Source: Lineolata rhizophorae | Taxonomy: Eukaryota; Ascomycota; Dothideomycetes; Lineolatales; Lineolataceae | Assembly (NCBI GenBank): GCA_010093515.1 | Contig: MU001677.1 | Coordinates: 268,254-332,253 of the forward strand | Direction: 5' to 3' | DNA: 64,000 nucleotides | Shown here: piece by piece, positions 22,491 through 35,372 of the stretch | Position numbering within the stretch: the stretch's first letter is position 1 | Layout of the letters: every line of letters starts with the position of its first letter | Translations under genes and position numbers: made by a program | Notes under the pieces: model-generated | Told to the model about the DNA's origin: nothing | Database searches by the model: none | Seen by the model: the letters and a program-made list of their open reading frames with translations, nothing else

Positions 22491-23266
22491 TATCACGACT
22501 CCGAAGAAGTATCAGAGAAGTGATGAGGCGATCGCGTTCGCTCCCAGCAGCTTTGCAGTCGCGTGTGGTGGGGAATTCGAAGTGCAAGGAAGCGGTGTCG
22601 GACGTGTTGGGAGCTGTGTTTACCTGAGGAGGCGCTATCGATGCAACGCGCAAAACAACTCGCGCGAATCGGCCCGCGCTGCACCGCCGCCCCGCAGCCA
22701 CGCCACTTCAGCCTCAGCCCGAAGCGAGGGCTCGCCAATCCGACTAATCAGCAAAACAGCCGGTGACGCCAGATAGGTTTCATTCTAGCCGTAATTTTCT
22801 AACAACTCTCCTCAGAAGGGAAGCTGATGTGCGAACCCGGGGAAAGACAACACCGTCATCGGACACAAAAATTCTTTAATAGAATCAAAGAATCAATTTT
22901 TATGTCGTTGGAGCCTCTTCCTTTGTCAAAAGCGAGCAAGTCCTTCTAAAAAAACCTAAGCGTGAAAAGGCAGAAAAGCTTTGGGGACTTTGGGTGGTTA
23001 GTTTCGAGGGCGTAAGTAATTTAAAAAAAAAAATGCAAGCGTTCGGCGCATCCACATGGCTGCGCGGCATCCGCGATCCATAACTCCGAGCCGCTACGAC
23101 TTGTGACGAAATCTGCCATGCTCCTCCCCGTTCTACTACCGCATCGCGGTCCGTCCAGCTGCGGATAATTATGGCTATCTGCCCACATCGCCCACGTCAT
23201 CTCCCGCGCAATTGGCCTTGTCAGGACCCTTAAGTCCCATCTGCGCTCCACTCAATCGCTTCCGAC
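22491..23266. promoter_or_regulatory. shared divergent upstream region of BIR1 and TAM41
   Basis: The two genes diverge from this 776-base stretch, so it must hold both promoters. The part from 22,500 to 22,760 is GC-rich, and 22,850-23,040 is AT-rich with A/T tracts. No definite regulatory site was identified. Confidence 0.5.
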
Positions 23267-24837
23267 ATGTATACTGTGAGGCTTCATCCTTCCGACCACG
23301 GTGGACTTGTTCAGATGTCTTCGGCTAACTTTTGCAGTTTTCGCGGGTCCTTTCGGTGCGTTCACCACCTCTGCATAGCTGCGTTCGGCATGCGGTATTC
23401 TTTCACTCTTCGAGGGCGGCAAGATGGCCTCAGTCGACTCCCGAAAGTTCCCGCGACAGCGTTAGGCGCTCGGAAACATCATCAACCTCGCCGAAGAACA
23501 AACGGCCTTCCATGGACCGCTCCACTAATTCTTCCCCTACTTCTACCCCCGCATCCGAGTCGAACCAGTCGCTACCGCCGGGTTGGGAGGACGAGCTAAA
23601 CCGCCACCTCACGACCTTTGCCCAGCTGCCCCACCGCACATTCGGGTTCAACCAACACATGATCATCAACGAGGAGTTCAAGGAGAGCCTTAGACAGATA
23701 CTCTGGCAGTTCCGGGCACCGATTCGGTATGCGTTTGCGTATGGCTCGGGCGTCTTTCCCCAGAACGACGGCTCCATGCCGCCAGCCTCGCTTAGCCCGC
23801 ACCCGCACCCGCCCGAGGCCGTCACCAAGTGGCAGAAAGGCGGTGGCAAGATCATCGACTTCATCTTCGGCGTCTCCTACACGCAGCACTGGCACTCGCT
23901 CAACTTGCAACAGCACCGCGACCACTACTCGTTTCTGGGCTCGTTAGGATCGGCCGTGGTGACCCGCGTTCAGGACAAGTGGGGCGCGGGCGTCTACTTC
24001 AACCCTTATATCACCGTCAATGGCGTGATGATCAAGTACGGCGTGGTAAACCTAGACGTTCTGTCGCGCGACCTGCAGCAGTGGGAAACTCTCTACCTGG
24101 CCGGGCGGCTACACAAGCCCGTCAAGATCCTACGCGATGACCCGCAGATCCGCTACTCGAACCAGCTGAACCTGATCGGGGCGGTGCGCACGGCGCTGCT
24201 GCTGCTCGGCGAGAAGTTCACCGAGCGCGAGCTGTACACGGCCATCGCAGGCATCTCGTACATGGGCGACCCGCGCATGTCGTTCGCGACGGAGAACCCG
24301 CACAAGGTCAAGAACATCGTCGGCAACCAGCTGACCAACTTCCGGCAGCTGTACAACCCCTTCGTCGGCACGCTGCCCAACGTGACGTACTGCGACCCGC
24401 GCTGCTCGCGCGAAGACTGGATCCACGACGCCGCCACCGACGCCCGCATGACGCAGGACATGGACCCCGTCAAGCGTGGCAACATGGTGCGCCGCTTGCC
24501 CAAGGCCTTCCGCGACCGCCTATACCTCCAGTACCAGAAGAAGTTCCAGATCCCCGGCCGCGACTTCGCCCGCATGCTCGAGGAGAGCAAGGACGAGGAC
24601 GAGTCGTCGTTCAAGCGCCGCCAGGGCGGCGAGTTCGACCGCCGCATCGCACAGGAGCCGGACATCAGGCAGCAGGTGGCCGAGGCCATTCGCCTCACGG
24701 TCAAGTGGCCCAGCTATAGCCAGACAGTGAAGGGCCTCTTCACTGCCGGGCCGACGCGCTCATGGAAGTACTTGGGTGAGAAGTGGGAGAAGAAGCGGGA
24801 AGGGGACAAAATGGGTCCCTCCGACACGTCCAGTTAA
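23267..24837 (+). CDS. TAM41: mitochondrial CDP-diacylglycerol synthase Tam41
   Basis: A 9-base first exon (23267-23275, MYT) is joined by a 62-bp intron (donor GTGAGG, branch GGCTAAC, acceptor TTGCAG) to exon 23338-24837, giving 502 residues. The Tam41 core is clear: HRTFGFNQHMIIN, APIRYAFAYGSGVFPQ with the nucleotidyltransferase GSG, and IIDFIFGVSYTQHWHSLNL. The enzyme makes CDP-diacylglycerol from phosphatidic acid and CTP at the matrix side of the inner mitochondrial membrane, the first step towards cardiolipin. The spliced N-terminus (FSRVLSVRSPP...RAARW) is basic and amphipathic, as a mitochondrial presequence should be. The unspliced frame has no ATG upstream of residue 60, which supports the micro-exon start. 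The C-terminus is charged. Confidence 0.88.
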
Positions 24838-27800
24838 GGATGCACGAGGTCCAAGGAACGGTGGCGAGGGACCATTTCCACCGTATTTATCACCTTCGTT
24901 TTGCTCTTTTCATTGCGTCAAGCAAAAATAACATTCTTCCTAGTGTTAATGTGGTTATTGTTGAGAGGATAGGAGAGGCTTACAGACCTGTTTTCCTTCG
25001 GCTTTGTACATGTATCTACCACCTTTGTGCGGTCGAGGCTCTCCTGTCGCGTTCATCGGGAATCCCGTGAGCGCGAGTACGGCCTCCCGCGTGTTGTAGA
25101 TCCCTTTTCATGATTGCAAGACGGGTTGGATTGACCGGGGGCAAGCACGTTGGCGTTGGGTCTTATCTTGTCTTGTTCCCATGCATTGTTGGAATTCGGG
25201 AATGGACAGAAGGTTTGGTAAGTCCGTTACTTCGGTTTAGCATTCCCATATTCATAGGCAGTTCTTATGGACTCGAAAACCTGTCCGGTTCTGTTTTACG
25301 GTTCCGATCGCACCCCAAGTGAACGTTTGCGGCTTTTGCAACGACTTGGCTAGAAAAGCGCTGTTTGTAGACACAACAATTAGACTGTCGGTTCATTCCC
25401 CAGCCCGATACCAGTAGGCCATACGCCTCCTGAAGACACGTACACGCCTCGATTCGAGATAGGTCCTAATTGAAGCAACGAGGGGCCGAGATCGTTTCGT
25501 CGTACGCCGTAACTGGAAGGCATTCATTCACTTGGTCCGTGGTACATACAAGCTCGAAGGCGAGAACGAAAAAGTAAAGGAGCAATCCACGTAACAGCTT
25601 TCCAGAGTCAACGCCTCACCGCACGGTTCTCTTCTCTAGACCACGTTTGGTGGGATTGGGGTATTTGAGATAATGGACCGACGCACAGTCCGTTCACTAC
25701 ACACCACCGCTCAGGAGAAGCTATGTACGTGGTAAAAGAGCCCCGTCGAACTTTCATGAGGCAATGGGCAGGGCCAGGCACGCACATCTCGGGCCTTCTC
25801 ACTAGCAGGCCCCGCCACGGCACGAGGTCAGCTTCCTCTTGCAGGATGGGCGCCGGCCTCGGCATCCCACGCAGCCCTATTGGCTTTGTCCCACCAACCT
25901 TCAATCTTCTCCTTTTCCCGCATCTGAGTTCCATGTGTCTCGGGGAACGGTTTTGGGCAAAAGGATCCTCGAGCGAGGCCGGCGAAGTGCAAGCAGGGTG
26001 TCCATCTACATACGCATGTAGCATAGTTGGGAGATCGGGTCCGAACCTCCGTTGTAGCGGCGCATTTTCGGCGAGATGTGGCAACCCTATCTGGAAGGAT
26101 CACCCGGGATGCGGATCCATCCCGCTCTCCTGTCGAGTATGTATCTTGCCCGATACCAACCGCTCCGGAAAACCAACGGCACTCGAAAGTCTCCTGTAGG
26201 CGACGGAAGTTTTGATTCCCACCGGCAAAAATGTACGAATGCGCCTAAGGATGTACCGTGTACCTAGGCTAAGTACACACAGCTTAGGACGCAGTGTCTA
26301 CGTTTTAGTATCGCGAGTCACACAGTGGGCAAAAACCGCCTCAAATGAGTCTAGTCTTGTAGCATCTCAAAATCACGTTGCTTCAAGCGACGGTATACTC
26401 GACCTTACCCAGAGTGCGACAGAACGTACGAGTAGCTAGCTCACTACACTCATGCACCAGATACCACATTTGTTCCGGCGCCGCAATGCCGCCAAGTACG
26501 TCTGCCCATCACATGTCGCGCGGCACTAGGCCGGCAACAGCCGACGAGGGCAGGGCGTTGCCATGCCCCCGGCGGGGGCGGGCAGCGAATCCAATTGCGG
26601 CACTTCGGCGTCGAACCGAACGTGCCAGTCCATCGCCAACCCGCCCACCCACGGCGGCGGAGAGCGTGGGGGAGCAGCCGGGGGGGGGGGGCCGGGCCAC
26701 GCCAGGTCTGGCACCCGCCAAAGACCCAAGCACCAAGATACGGGTGGGGCCCTTGTGCGCGGCAAAGCGGAGCGACGAGCGCAGGCGTGCGCTGGGCGGA
26801 TTCCTGGGTGGTTGCGGTGGTCTGAGCGGGGCGGGATGGATGGATGGGTGCTGGGAACAAGGGAAAAGGCCCGCTGGAGTCCCGTGCTGACATGCGGCCT
26901 GCGCGTGGCCGGGTGTGTGTGTATGTACGAGTAGTAGTTTAGGAAGTGGCAGGCGACGCGCGAAAGTTAGGGGAACCTCTTTTTTATTTGTGTGTGTGTG
27001 TGTGTTTTGGATACATATCTAGGAGGCTGGATGGCGCCGGCGGCACTTTTGCAGAGTTTGGAAGCTGGGCTTGCAAAAGGGTCTTCGCGCGGCGCCCGCG
27101 ACATTTCGTTTTTTGTTTTCCTTGTTTTGACCGCGTCGCGGGTGAACGAAAAGCACGGATGGCTCTCGGTATTTGCTGCAGGCTAACGTGGGCTGCCTGT
27201 GCTCCGTATGTATGTACATATGTACGCACGAACCTTCGGGTATGCACGCACATTCGGCGCGAAAAAGCCAGGAGAGGAAAAGGAAGGGGAGGGGTGCTGC
27301 TGCGAAGAACGAGTGTCTCGGCACGTTGGCGATCTTTCAGAGACGCTGGTGCGTCAGTCACGAGCCTCGAATCCGGGGCAAGCACGTGCTCGATTCGATA
27401 CTGCAATGTATGCGACGAGCGTGCATGCACGGCGCAAAACCCGGAGGCGTCGACACCAATTCAAGTTGGCGGCGCGGGCAATGCGGCCATGGCAATATGG
27501 TCGAAATTGGAGTGCAGGCAATACAAACCCGATTGTTGGAAGAGGCAATACTACGAGAGAGGGTCGCGCGACGGCGGTGCTGAGACCGGGAGGCCGGAGC
27601 AACAGCACCCCCTGTCTGGCCCCATTCCCCCCCCCCGGTGTGGCCCAATCCCTCCCGTGCATCCCGCTTGCGTTGCCGCAACCCGCGGGCCAGGGGAGAT
27701 CATCCTGCCTCAGGAAGGCGGGTAGGAGCGCACGCGCGGGCGAGCAGCGCCAGCCGTCTGGACGGGCTGCCCTTTGCTTTCGCGGGGTGCATGGCCGCCG

Positions 27801-28689
27801 GAGCCCGCCGCTGCTCTGTTGCCCGGAGTATGTAGCGCAAAATTTGACGGAGCTTACGCGAGAAGAGCAGCATGTGCAGCTGTACGGAGTAGGTATGCAC
27901 ACACACAGCGACGGGAAGAGGCCTGGCAGCACGCACATGCAGGCCCGAGGCCCTTTCGGGTCCGTTTCTTCAGCCCTTATCACCGCCACAGACGCCGGCC
28001 CCGTGTCCAACGGGGTGCCCTTTTTTTGGATGGCGGCACTCGGGGCCTGATAACGCGATACCCGCCCGGCCAGCGAACCCTCCCGCCCGGCCGCGTCCAC
28101 GCCCCCGGTCTGGGCGAGCTCCGGCAATTAATTCAGCGCCGCCGCCTCCAATTGCTGCCAGCTGCTTGCCTTTGCCCATCGTCACCCGCCGCTTCTGCGC
28201 CTCCCTTTTATTTTGTCCTTCGTAACCCCTTCCTGCTCGCGCTCTCCACCTGTCACTCTCCGCGTCTTGTTCGGCGTCATACATATATACCCACCCCCGC
28301 CAGCCTATACATATCCACACACCTACATACCTTCCTCACGTGCGTTGCGCCGCCGCATGAACCGCCACCAGCAGCCGTCGCCCAACTGATTCCCGCCCCT
28401 CCGGCTCGCCGGGCTCTACCTGGCACCGCGCGCATTGTTTCCCTCGGACAGGCTCGAAACATGGTCCCTGCGCCCTCGATGCCCGTCGCAAACACATCAT
28501 CGTCATCGCCAGCTTGCCGCTGAGTTGTCGTCGCCATCGTCGCTGCCGTCGTTCTCGCCGTCGCCAGCCCTCCCTGGCTGCTGCTCACCACCGCCCGACG
28601 CCCGAGTGGTCTCTCGCGCGGCCAGTGGTGAGTGAAGCGAAGCCCGCCGCAAAGCGCGACCACCACCACCACCACCACCACCCCCGCTC
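24838..28689. other. long intergenic region before the 7TM gene
   Basis: Nearly 3.9 kb with no recognised gene. Short ORFs on both strands lack conserved motifs and have no consistent codon pattern. From 26,500 to 28,690 it is GC-rich with G/C runs (26,682-26,693), GT and CAC microsatellites and CATACATA-type tracts, likely the extended promoter and 5' leader of the downstream gene. Confidence 0.45.
28659..28682 (+). repeat. CAC trinucleotide repeat just upstream of the 7TM start
   Basis: Eight CAC-type units end seven bases before the ATG at 28690, inside the presumed 5' leader. Confidence 0.8.
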
Positions 28690-31150
28690 ATGGCCGCCGA
28701 CACGCTCCACATGCTGCTCGGCCGCAGCATCGGCGATACCACGCCGCCGCCGGCGCGCTCCAAGCAGGAGAACAACCCGACGCTGCTATTTACCTGGTGG
28801 TGCACCGGCTTCTCGCTCGTCATCATCTTGTTCCGCCTCGCGGGGCGATGGGTGCGCACCGAGCGCCTGTTCCGCGAGGACAAGGTCATGGCCCTCAGCA
28901 TCATCCCGCTGCTCGCCCGCATGGGCTTCATCCACGTCGTCCTCATCTACGGCACCAACAACGTCGACGCCTCGGGTCTCTCCCTGGAGGACATCGAGCA
29001 CCGCCGACTCGGCTCTCGCCTCGTCCTCGCCGGCCGCATCTTCTACGCCTTGTTGTGAGTCCAACTCTCCCATTAATTATAGAAACGTCGCCGACGGAGG
29101 GCGCTTCACCGGTTGCCTGCATTCCCGTGCTGCGAGCGGGCGGCAACTGGCGGCCGCTGCCGCTACGCCGTCGCGATAACGCGCGGCGAGGGGAGACTTC
29201 CCGCACTCGTATCACACCCTACGTGGTTTGTGCAACCAACGCACAGCCTACCCTACCCCGTCATACGTCTTGCTGAAAGCCTCTGGTACTAATTATATAT
29301 CTTGCAGTATATGGACGGCCAAATTCACCATCTCCGAATTCCTCAAGCGAATGACGGACCGGTTTTGGAAACGTACCTATGAAATGATCCTCCGCAGCAT
29401 CAGGGTATTCCTTGGCGTCACTTTCTTCGCCGTGGTGATCGCGACCCTCGCGGAATGCCAGCCGTTCCCTCACTACTGGCAGGTTGTCCCGGATCCAGGT
29501 CCGCAATGCAGGTTAGGCTACGGTCACCTAATGACCATGGGCGTCTCGGACATGATCACGGACGTAATGCTCATTGCGTTCCCTATCCCCATCATCATAA
29601 AATCAGCCATGCCTATGAAGCGAAAGATATCGCTCATCCTCTTGTTCTCCTTATCTGCCGTGCTCATTGGAATTACGGGCGCTCGAATGGCGAATGTGGT
29701 GGAAAGACATGGCTCCCAGCAATATCGCACCGTGTGGGCGTCGTCGGAAATTCTGGCGGCTGCGGCCGTCTCCAACGCGCTGATCCTGGGCTCTTTCCTC
29801 CGTGACAGAGGAGTTAAAAAGGCGAAGTACAAGTTTGGATCGACGAGCGACAGCATCGAGCGAGCGTCCTCTCGACGACCAACAGTCACCGCATTGCAGT
29901 GGGGAAGCGACGAAGACCTCATCAGAGACACGAACATGGGATACCGCCTGGACCCCGAGCTCCACGAGCACCACTCTATACCTCGACCAGCACCGGCCGC
30001 TCTGCCGGCGTCGCCGGGGTCGGTCGGCCGCGACAAAAGGAACCCGTTCGCGGACAAGAACTGGCAATTCCCCGACAGGCAAGGGGTGAGCAGCCGCGAC
30101 AGCGAGGAGTCGGATCTCAAGGTGCCCGTGCCGGAGCAACCGATGCCCTCTCCGCGCGAGATCCACATGTCGTCCAACAACGGCAACGGCGGCCGCCGGA
30201 ACGTCAACTTCTTCGACGTCGGCGGCCTCCTCGAAGACGGCGCCACCGCCGCCTCCTCCCCGCACTCATCCCTCGCCCTCTCCTCGCCAGCCTCCACCAC
30301 CAACACCCACGACTTCGCCGTCGGCACTGCCCACGCCACCTCGCCCCCGCGCCGCGGCTCCCGCGCCCTCCTGTCCGACATCGGCGGCCTACTCTCCTCG
30401 CGCCACCCGAGCGCCGGCGCCGGCGGTCACAGCCACCTGCACCACCACCTCGGCCGCCGCTCCTCCCAGATCCCCGTCGCCCCCGCCGCCGGCGCCGGTG
30501 AGGCTATCGAGCTCTCGACCCGCCGCCCCTCACGCTCGCCTCCCGCGGCCGCCGCCGCTGGCTCCGGACCCACCGGAGCCGGCTCTAGTCGCTTGCCCGG
30601 GTCGCGCGGGTCGCACGGCCGCACCTCCGGCTCCGAACCCACCTCCCCCGGCCCCGTCCTCAACCCCCTCCTCGCCCGCCAGGACACGGAGCAGTCGCTC
30701 CAGGACGTCGGCGGCCTACTCGCCGACCGCGAGCGCGCGGTCGAAGTTGCCCGCCTACAGCAGCAGCAACGGCAGCAACAGCAACAGCAACAACAGCTCC
30801 AGCAGCAGCCGGATGGACATGCGGGGGCGCCGCAGCAGCCTGTGGTGCCGGTTGTCTTGTCGGCGCTGGACGGCAGGCCGCTTTCGTCGGTCGTGCCGTC
30901 GGCGCTCGAGAGGCCGAATGGCGGCGCCGGCGCCGGCGCCGAGGCCCCGGTAGATGAGGGTGGCCTGGCGCCGGTCGTGTCGGCGCCAGCAACGGCGCCG
31001 CCTCAGCAGCAGCAGCAGCGGAGGCAGCCGCTGCCGACGCCGGGGCTGGCGATGCCGATGGATCCGGCGGAGAGGGCGGAGATGAGGAGGGCGGAAACGG
31101 ATCTGAGTTTGCAGGACGTGGGGGGGTTGTTGGGTGGGAGGGGAAAGTAA
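28690..31150 (+). CDS. fungal rhodopsin-like 7TM integral membrane protein
   Basis: Exons 28690-29054 and 29308-31150 (253-bp intron, donor GTGAGT, acceptor CTTGCAG) give 735 residues. The first about 360 residues hold seven predicted membrane segments of the fungal rhodopsin-like domain (DUF-type, Pth11-related), for example LFTWWCTGFSLVIILFRLAG, VFLGVTFFAVVIATLAECQP and ISLILLFSLSAVLIGITGAR. The splice falls inside a membrane helix (FYALF-IWTAKF) and is needed to complete it. Such proteins sit in the plasma membrane and are candidates for sensing or signalling; no ligand can be named. The C-terminal half is disordered, Ser/Pro/Ala-rich with a polyglutamine stretch near 30,755-30,810. Four copies of a D(V/I)GGLL motif lie in this tail. 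The intron is longer than most here. Confidence 0.8.
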
Positions 31151-33891
31151 ATTGGAGACTGGGTGGGTGTTGGAGTGAGAGGTTGCTGGGCCTACCCGGT
31201 GGTCCTCGCATCTATCTGACTTTTATCGTTGTATCTGCACATCGAGCCTTAATTTTTTTTTTTTGTTTTTTTGCTTTCGAGATATCCTTCCTGCCAGTCC
31301 GAACGTCCAGCTTTTTTCTATCGGCTCGGGCTTTTTGTCTTCTGGCACGGGCACGATTCAAACGATCTTGACGAGTATTTGTACTCTTTCCGCTTTCTTC
31401 GCTTTTTGTATAGCGGGATAGAAGGTCGCCTGTAAGGCGTCTTGCTCTGTGTATTACCTTTTTTTTTTCCCGGCCCTTCGAAGGGTGTGTGTGGCCGTGG
31501 TTGCAGCTGTCATTGGCTATGAAGGCTCAAAGGCTGTTTTGGATCCGTACTTTGGTTTCCCTCTTCCCTTTTTTTAATGTTGGGTTCCGGATCCATGGGT
31601 CAGATACCACTCGGCTGTTACAAATATGCTTGCTTGGTTGCTATTTAATTGCGATCGGGGCCGGGGAGATCCTGTCGGCTTGGGTTGTCTAGCGTTGGGC
31701 GGTTGGTGTTTGGTTTTAGGAGCGGGCATCAAATGGAAATGTATGGCATAGTTAGATGACGAGTGGACGGCTAACGTGTGTTGTTGGACAGCAATTTTGG
31801 TTATATATCTCAGAGCCTACTGGCGTCTGCTCGGGTTGTAGATTAGATTATTTTGTTCTGGTTTATTCGGGATGACAGGCAGGCATCCCCGTCATATAGC
31901 AGGCGCTTGGTCTTTGAAGCTTCTTGTGAGGGGGCCTTTTAAAGGAATAATGCAAATTTTAATGTTGTGCGAATTTTGCAGTGCCTAAAGACTAGAATCA
32001 AGCCACTTATGCACTATTGTTACGTTACCAATTGTCACTAGGCAGTCCTGGCGTCAACACTGTCAGTTCACATGTAGATAGGTCACTCGTTACGTTCCAA
32101 ACGAAGCCTAAATGCGGATATCAACAACACAAAATTCGTTCAGCTTTTCATTTCGCAAATCCTCCAACCATAAATTTGATCTGACGTCTGTTCACTTCAA
32201 CATATACCTGTGTTAAAGCTTACCAAATGGGGAGCACTCCAGCGGCTAGCTGGAACAGCTATAACAAACCAGGGCGATGAATTTCTTAGCAAGCTTGCAG
32301 GTAGTTTATCGTCACAATGAATGCCTCGAAAGAGAAAGCTATGGCTATAGCTGTGGTGCTTTTAAGTACAAGGCAGGAGAGCATAACGTACTGGCTTACC
32401 CTTGATCCCGTTGTGCCTCTAGAGTGAAATAGCCTGACTTCAACGACACATATACTATGATTCTGATTCCGTATACTCGTGCTACTAGAGTACTAGAGAC
32501 TTGTGATGTCCTTTACTATACCTTGAGGTAGTTGCTTATGTCCGATTCATTACTTGCTGCCTTCTTTAACTCATTGTATCGCTATTAGAACCGGAACTAT
32601 TCACCCTCAACTAACCCTAGCACTTCCTTGTGGCTAGCTAGAACGATATGAGCACTGCTACGGCCTAAGCAACCGAAATATTCGGTATTGTTCATAAAAA
32701 TAATACGCGGCTAGGAAGGAGGATATTCAAAAAAAGCCTAAGACAGCCTACTTATTCTGGAAAACCTTACTTTGCGTTACGTTCTAACAAATTTATAGAA
32801 TTATTCGTGCTGCCTGATTCTCGAGTCTAGGTTCTTTGGGGGGTAGGGTATACTTGTGCTATACTTCTTCTGATTCGTGCTACAGTTACAGAATAACCAG
32901 TAACAGCTAGTACGGACCGTACATGTATCTCGGAAATGAATTGTTCTGTTACTTGAAATTGGACACAGAAGGAACAGTTTGCATTTACGCCTCCGAGTCA
33001 TTTAAGACTTGACTAGACACCTTGCCACTTCATCATGGCTTCTAAGAGGAATACAGGGCTTATATGGGAATATCCTTAAAGCTAATAGGCATCCAGCAAA
33101 GAAATAACGTCATTGTGCCAGCTATTATGTACGCCACGTGATCCCATTCGACTCACGCTTTTGGGTACAGATAACGCCTTGTAAGTGCCTTGTCTCTTGT
33201 TCATTCAAATGTATCTCCTATACGGAGTAGGCTGCGCCAGAATCGACCACGAGAGACGAACGCAAGGGCCACTGCAATAGTAAATGCATGAAGCCAGAGG
33301 CGCCTCTGAGGCTTAGACCGCGCTCGGATGCGGAGAACAGTGATGTATCTTTGCCGGAGTGCAAATTGCGCTGCACCCAATGAGTACTAGTCTAGTAATA
33401 GCGGACAAGCCACTTTATACCGTTACTTTTTGCTTATCGCCAGGCAATTCGCAGGCACCATCAAGTTTTCAATAGGTCAAAACAACAGTTCTGACGGAAG
33501 CTCTCTTTTGTTGCTTCACGACTATCTATCTGATGCACTTTAGCACTGTTTCTTGTTTCCGTAGTATAAGTCCGGTAGAGGATATTGCTACCCCTCTCTA
33601 CTTTTTCCATCGTTGAACTGTCGTTTACTGTCTGCTGGGTGCGTCGCCTCTAGTAGCTGTCCATTGGTTCTTGGCGTTAGTGAGGCTGAAGAGCTCATGT
33701 ACACACGTCCATAGCTTGCCTCATATGTACAGCCCTCCTTAGCTGTTGAGGCTGAGTCTGGGTCGACCTTTGTCCCTACAACAACATCGCATACATCCGT
33801 AGCGAACACCACATCTCGCGCCGGGAGAGTGACACCAGAAGTGTCAGAGCATTAGCGCAGTTTATGTTTCCTCAGTTCAGTAAATGCCGTG
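31151..33891. other. intergenic, no gene seen
   Basis: About 2.7 kb. The first 700 bases are T-rich, fitting a 3' untranslated region of the 7TM gene. The rest is of average to low GC with many stops. No repeat, RNA gene or conserved ORF was recognised. Confidence 0.5.
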
Positions 33892-34779
33892 ATGCCGTTT
33901 CCCTGTTCCCAGCTATTCGTTTGGTCCACCCTCCTTCTTCTCTTACCCTCTCTCATTCTCGCCGACGACGTCTCAATAGGCGAGGAGTCTTATTTCTCCG
34001 TCCAGCGCGACTGCGTCCGCGTCTGTCTCTATAACGACCTCGACAACGCCCTCGGTTGCCCCTTCTTCAACGACTGCTACTGCCGCGCCATCCTCGCCCC
34101 TGCTGCTACCAGCGCACTTGTCTCCTGCGTTACCAGCCGCTGCACCGACGGCGTTGCCGCTCCCTCCGTAGACATCACTTCTGCTGTCAGTGTGTACGAC
34201 CGTTATTGTGACAGCGCTGTCAATGGAGCTGATGCGGCGGTGCCGTCCATTTCGGTTGCGGCCACGGAGACTCAGCAGCTGCCCACGGTGGTGACGGTTG
34301 TAACCGTGGTAACGGCAACGACGGCCGGCGCTGGGGCGACTGCTGGTGAGTCGCCGCATTTTCTTTTCGCTGCTGGTCTGGGCGCCGTGGCTAGTGTCTG
34401 GATATGGCTGTAAAAGGCGAGTTCTCCTTTGCATGGCGACGACCACGACCAGTCGGGTTTAGATGAATCAATTTGAAACCTAGGACTAATGAGCTCATAA
34501 ATCATTGCAGGCATAATCACGAGCACTGGGCTGCAGACCCTTGTCCCAACCGAAGAGTCGTCGGATGGTCAGAGTACACGTACAGTGCAGACCGTTACAG
34601 CAATTCAACCGCCGGAGAGTGGCCCAGGAAGTGACGAAAAGCCTGAGGAAAGCGGCTTAGCTAGGTCCGATAAGATTGCTTTGGGAGTTGGGATTGGAAT
34701 TGGACTACCAGCGACCCTCGCAGCGGTTGGTACTTGTATTTATATGATGTATGGTCCTAGAAGTCGCCAAATAACCTGA
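33892..34779 (+). CDS. CFEM-domain membrane or cell-wall protein
   Basis: Exons 33892-34345 and 34511-34779 (165-bp intron, donor GTGAGT, acceptor TTGCAG) give 240 residues. Residues 1-24 are a signal peptide (LLLLLPSLILA). Eight cysteines follow with CFEM-like spacing: C41, C45, C56, C62, C64, C79, C84, C106, including the NDCYC centre. Then comes a Thr/Val-rich linker. In the spliced form the C-terminus has one membrane segment (LGVGIGIGLPATLAAVGTC) and a short basic tail. If the intron is kept, the frame ends at 34413 with AGESPHFLFAAGLGAVASVW..., which looks like a GPI-anchor signal. CFEM proteins act at the fungal surface in haem/iron uptake, adhesion or signalling; which one is not decidable. 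The ATG at 33892 is the first in frame. Confidence 0.75.
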
Positions 34780-35372
34780 CTACTTCGTGTTCTCTTCTCC
34801 ACTGTGTGGTCTGGTGGTTGGTGTGCTTGGCGAGGATGGCCAGCATACAGTGAACAAGTTGACCAGCCTAGAGAAGACACACCTTTCGTTATGGGTGATG
34901 CCTACAGGAGTTAATCGGCCTGGAGGTTGGGACGGTTACTGTTAGTCCGCTGTAAATTGAAGCGAACTCTGGAGCGCCCACGCAAGACTATGGACACACC
35001 AGGTGCTAACGTTGATAGACGCATATTATTTGCATGCGGACATGGGATAACATTCCGGATACTCATGGCTCGCTGCTCTTCCAGAGGGCTCGACCTGTAG
35101 TTGGAAGCTTATTGTGGACATCATTTGCACCTTAGATGGGTATCCTGAATGCTGCAAGTCCCGATCTCTCACTACCCGATGTTGGCTTTCTTATGCCGGG
35201 TACTCTTAGATGCCGAAAGAACGTCTAGTAAGTTTCAAATAGACCTGTTGAGGAGTGTACTTCGACTTCGAACGCTTTATAGACCAAATGCAATTTAACA
35301 CTTAGGCCTCTAATCCGGAAGGAAAAAGTTCTATTCCTATAAACAGCACCTGGTTTCCACAAAGCCACAGTT
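34780..35372. other. convergent intergenic region
   Basis: Spacer between the 3' ends of the CFEM gene (plus) and the histidine gene (minus). No feature recognised. Confidence 0.5.

Noticed and set aside
25385-25400. B-box-like GGTTCATTCCCC
   Set aside because: No A-box or acceptor stem at the right distance upstream.
24900-28600. Many overlapping ORFs on both strands
   Set aside because: None shows domain motifs or start/splice logic; they reflect GC-rich non-coding sequence.
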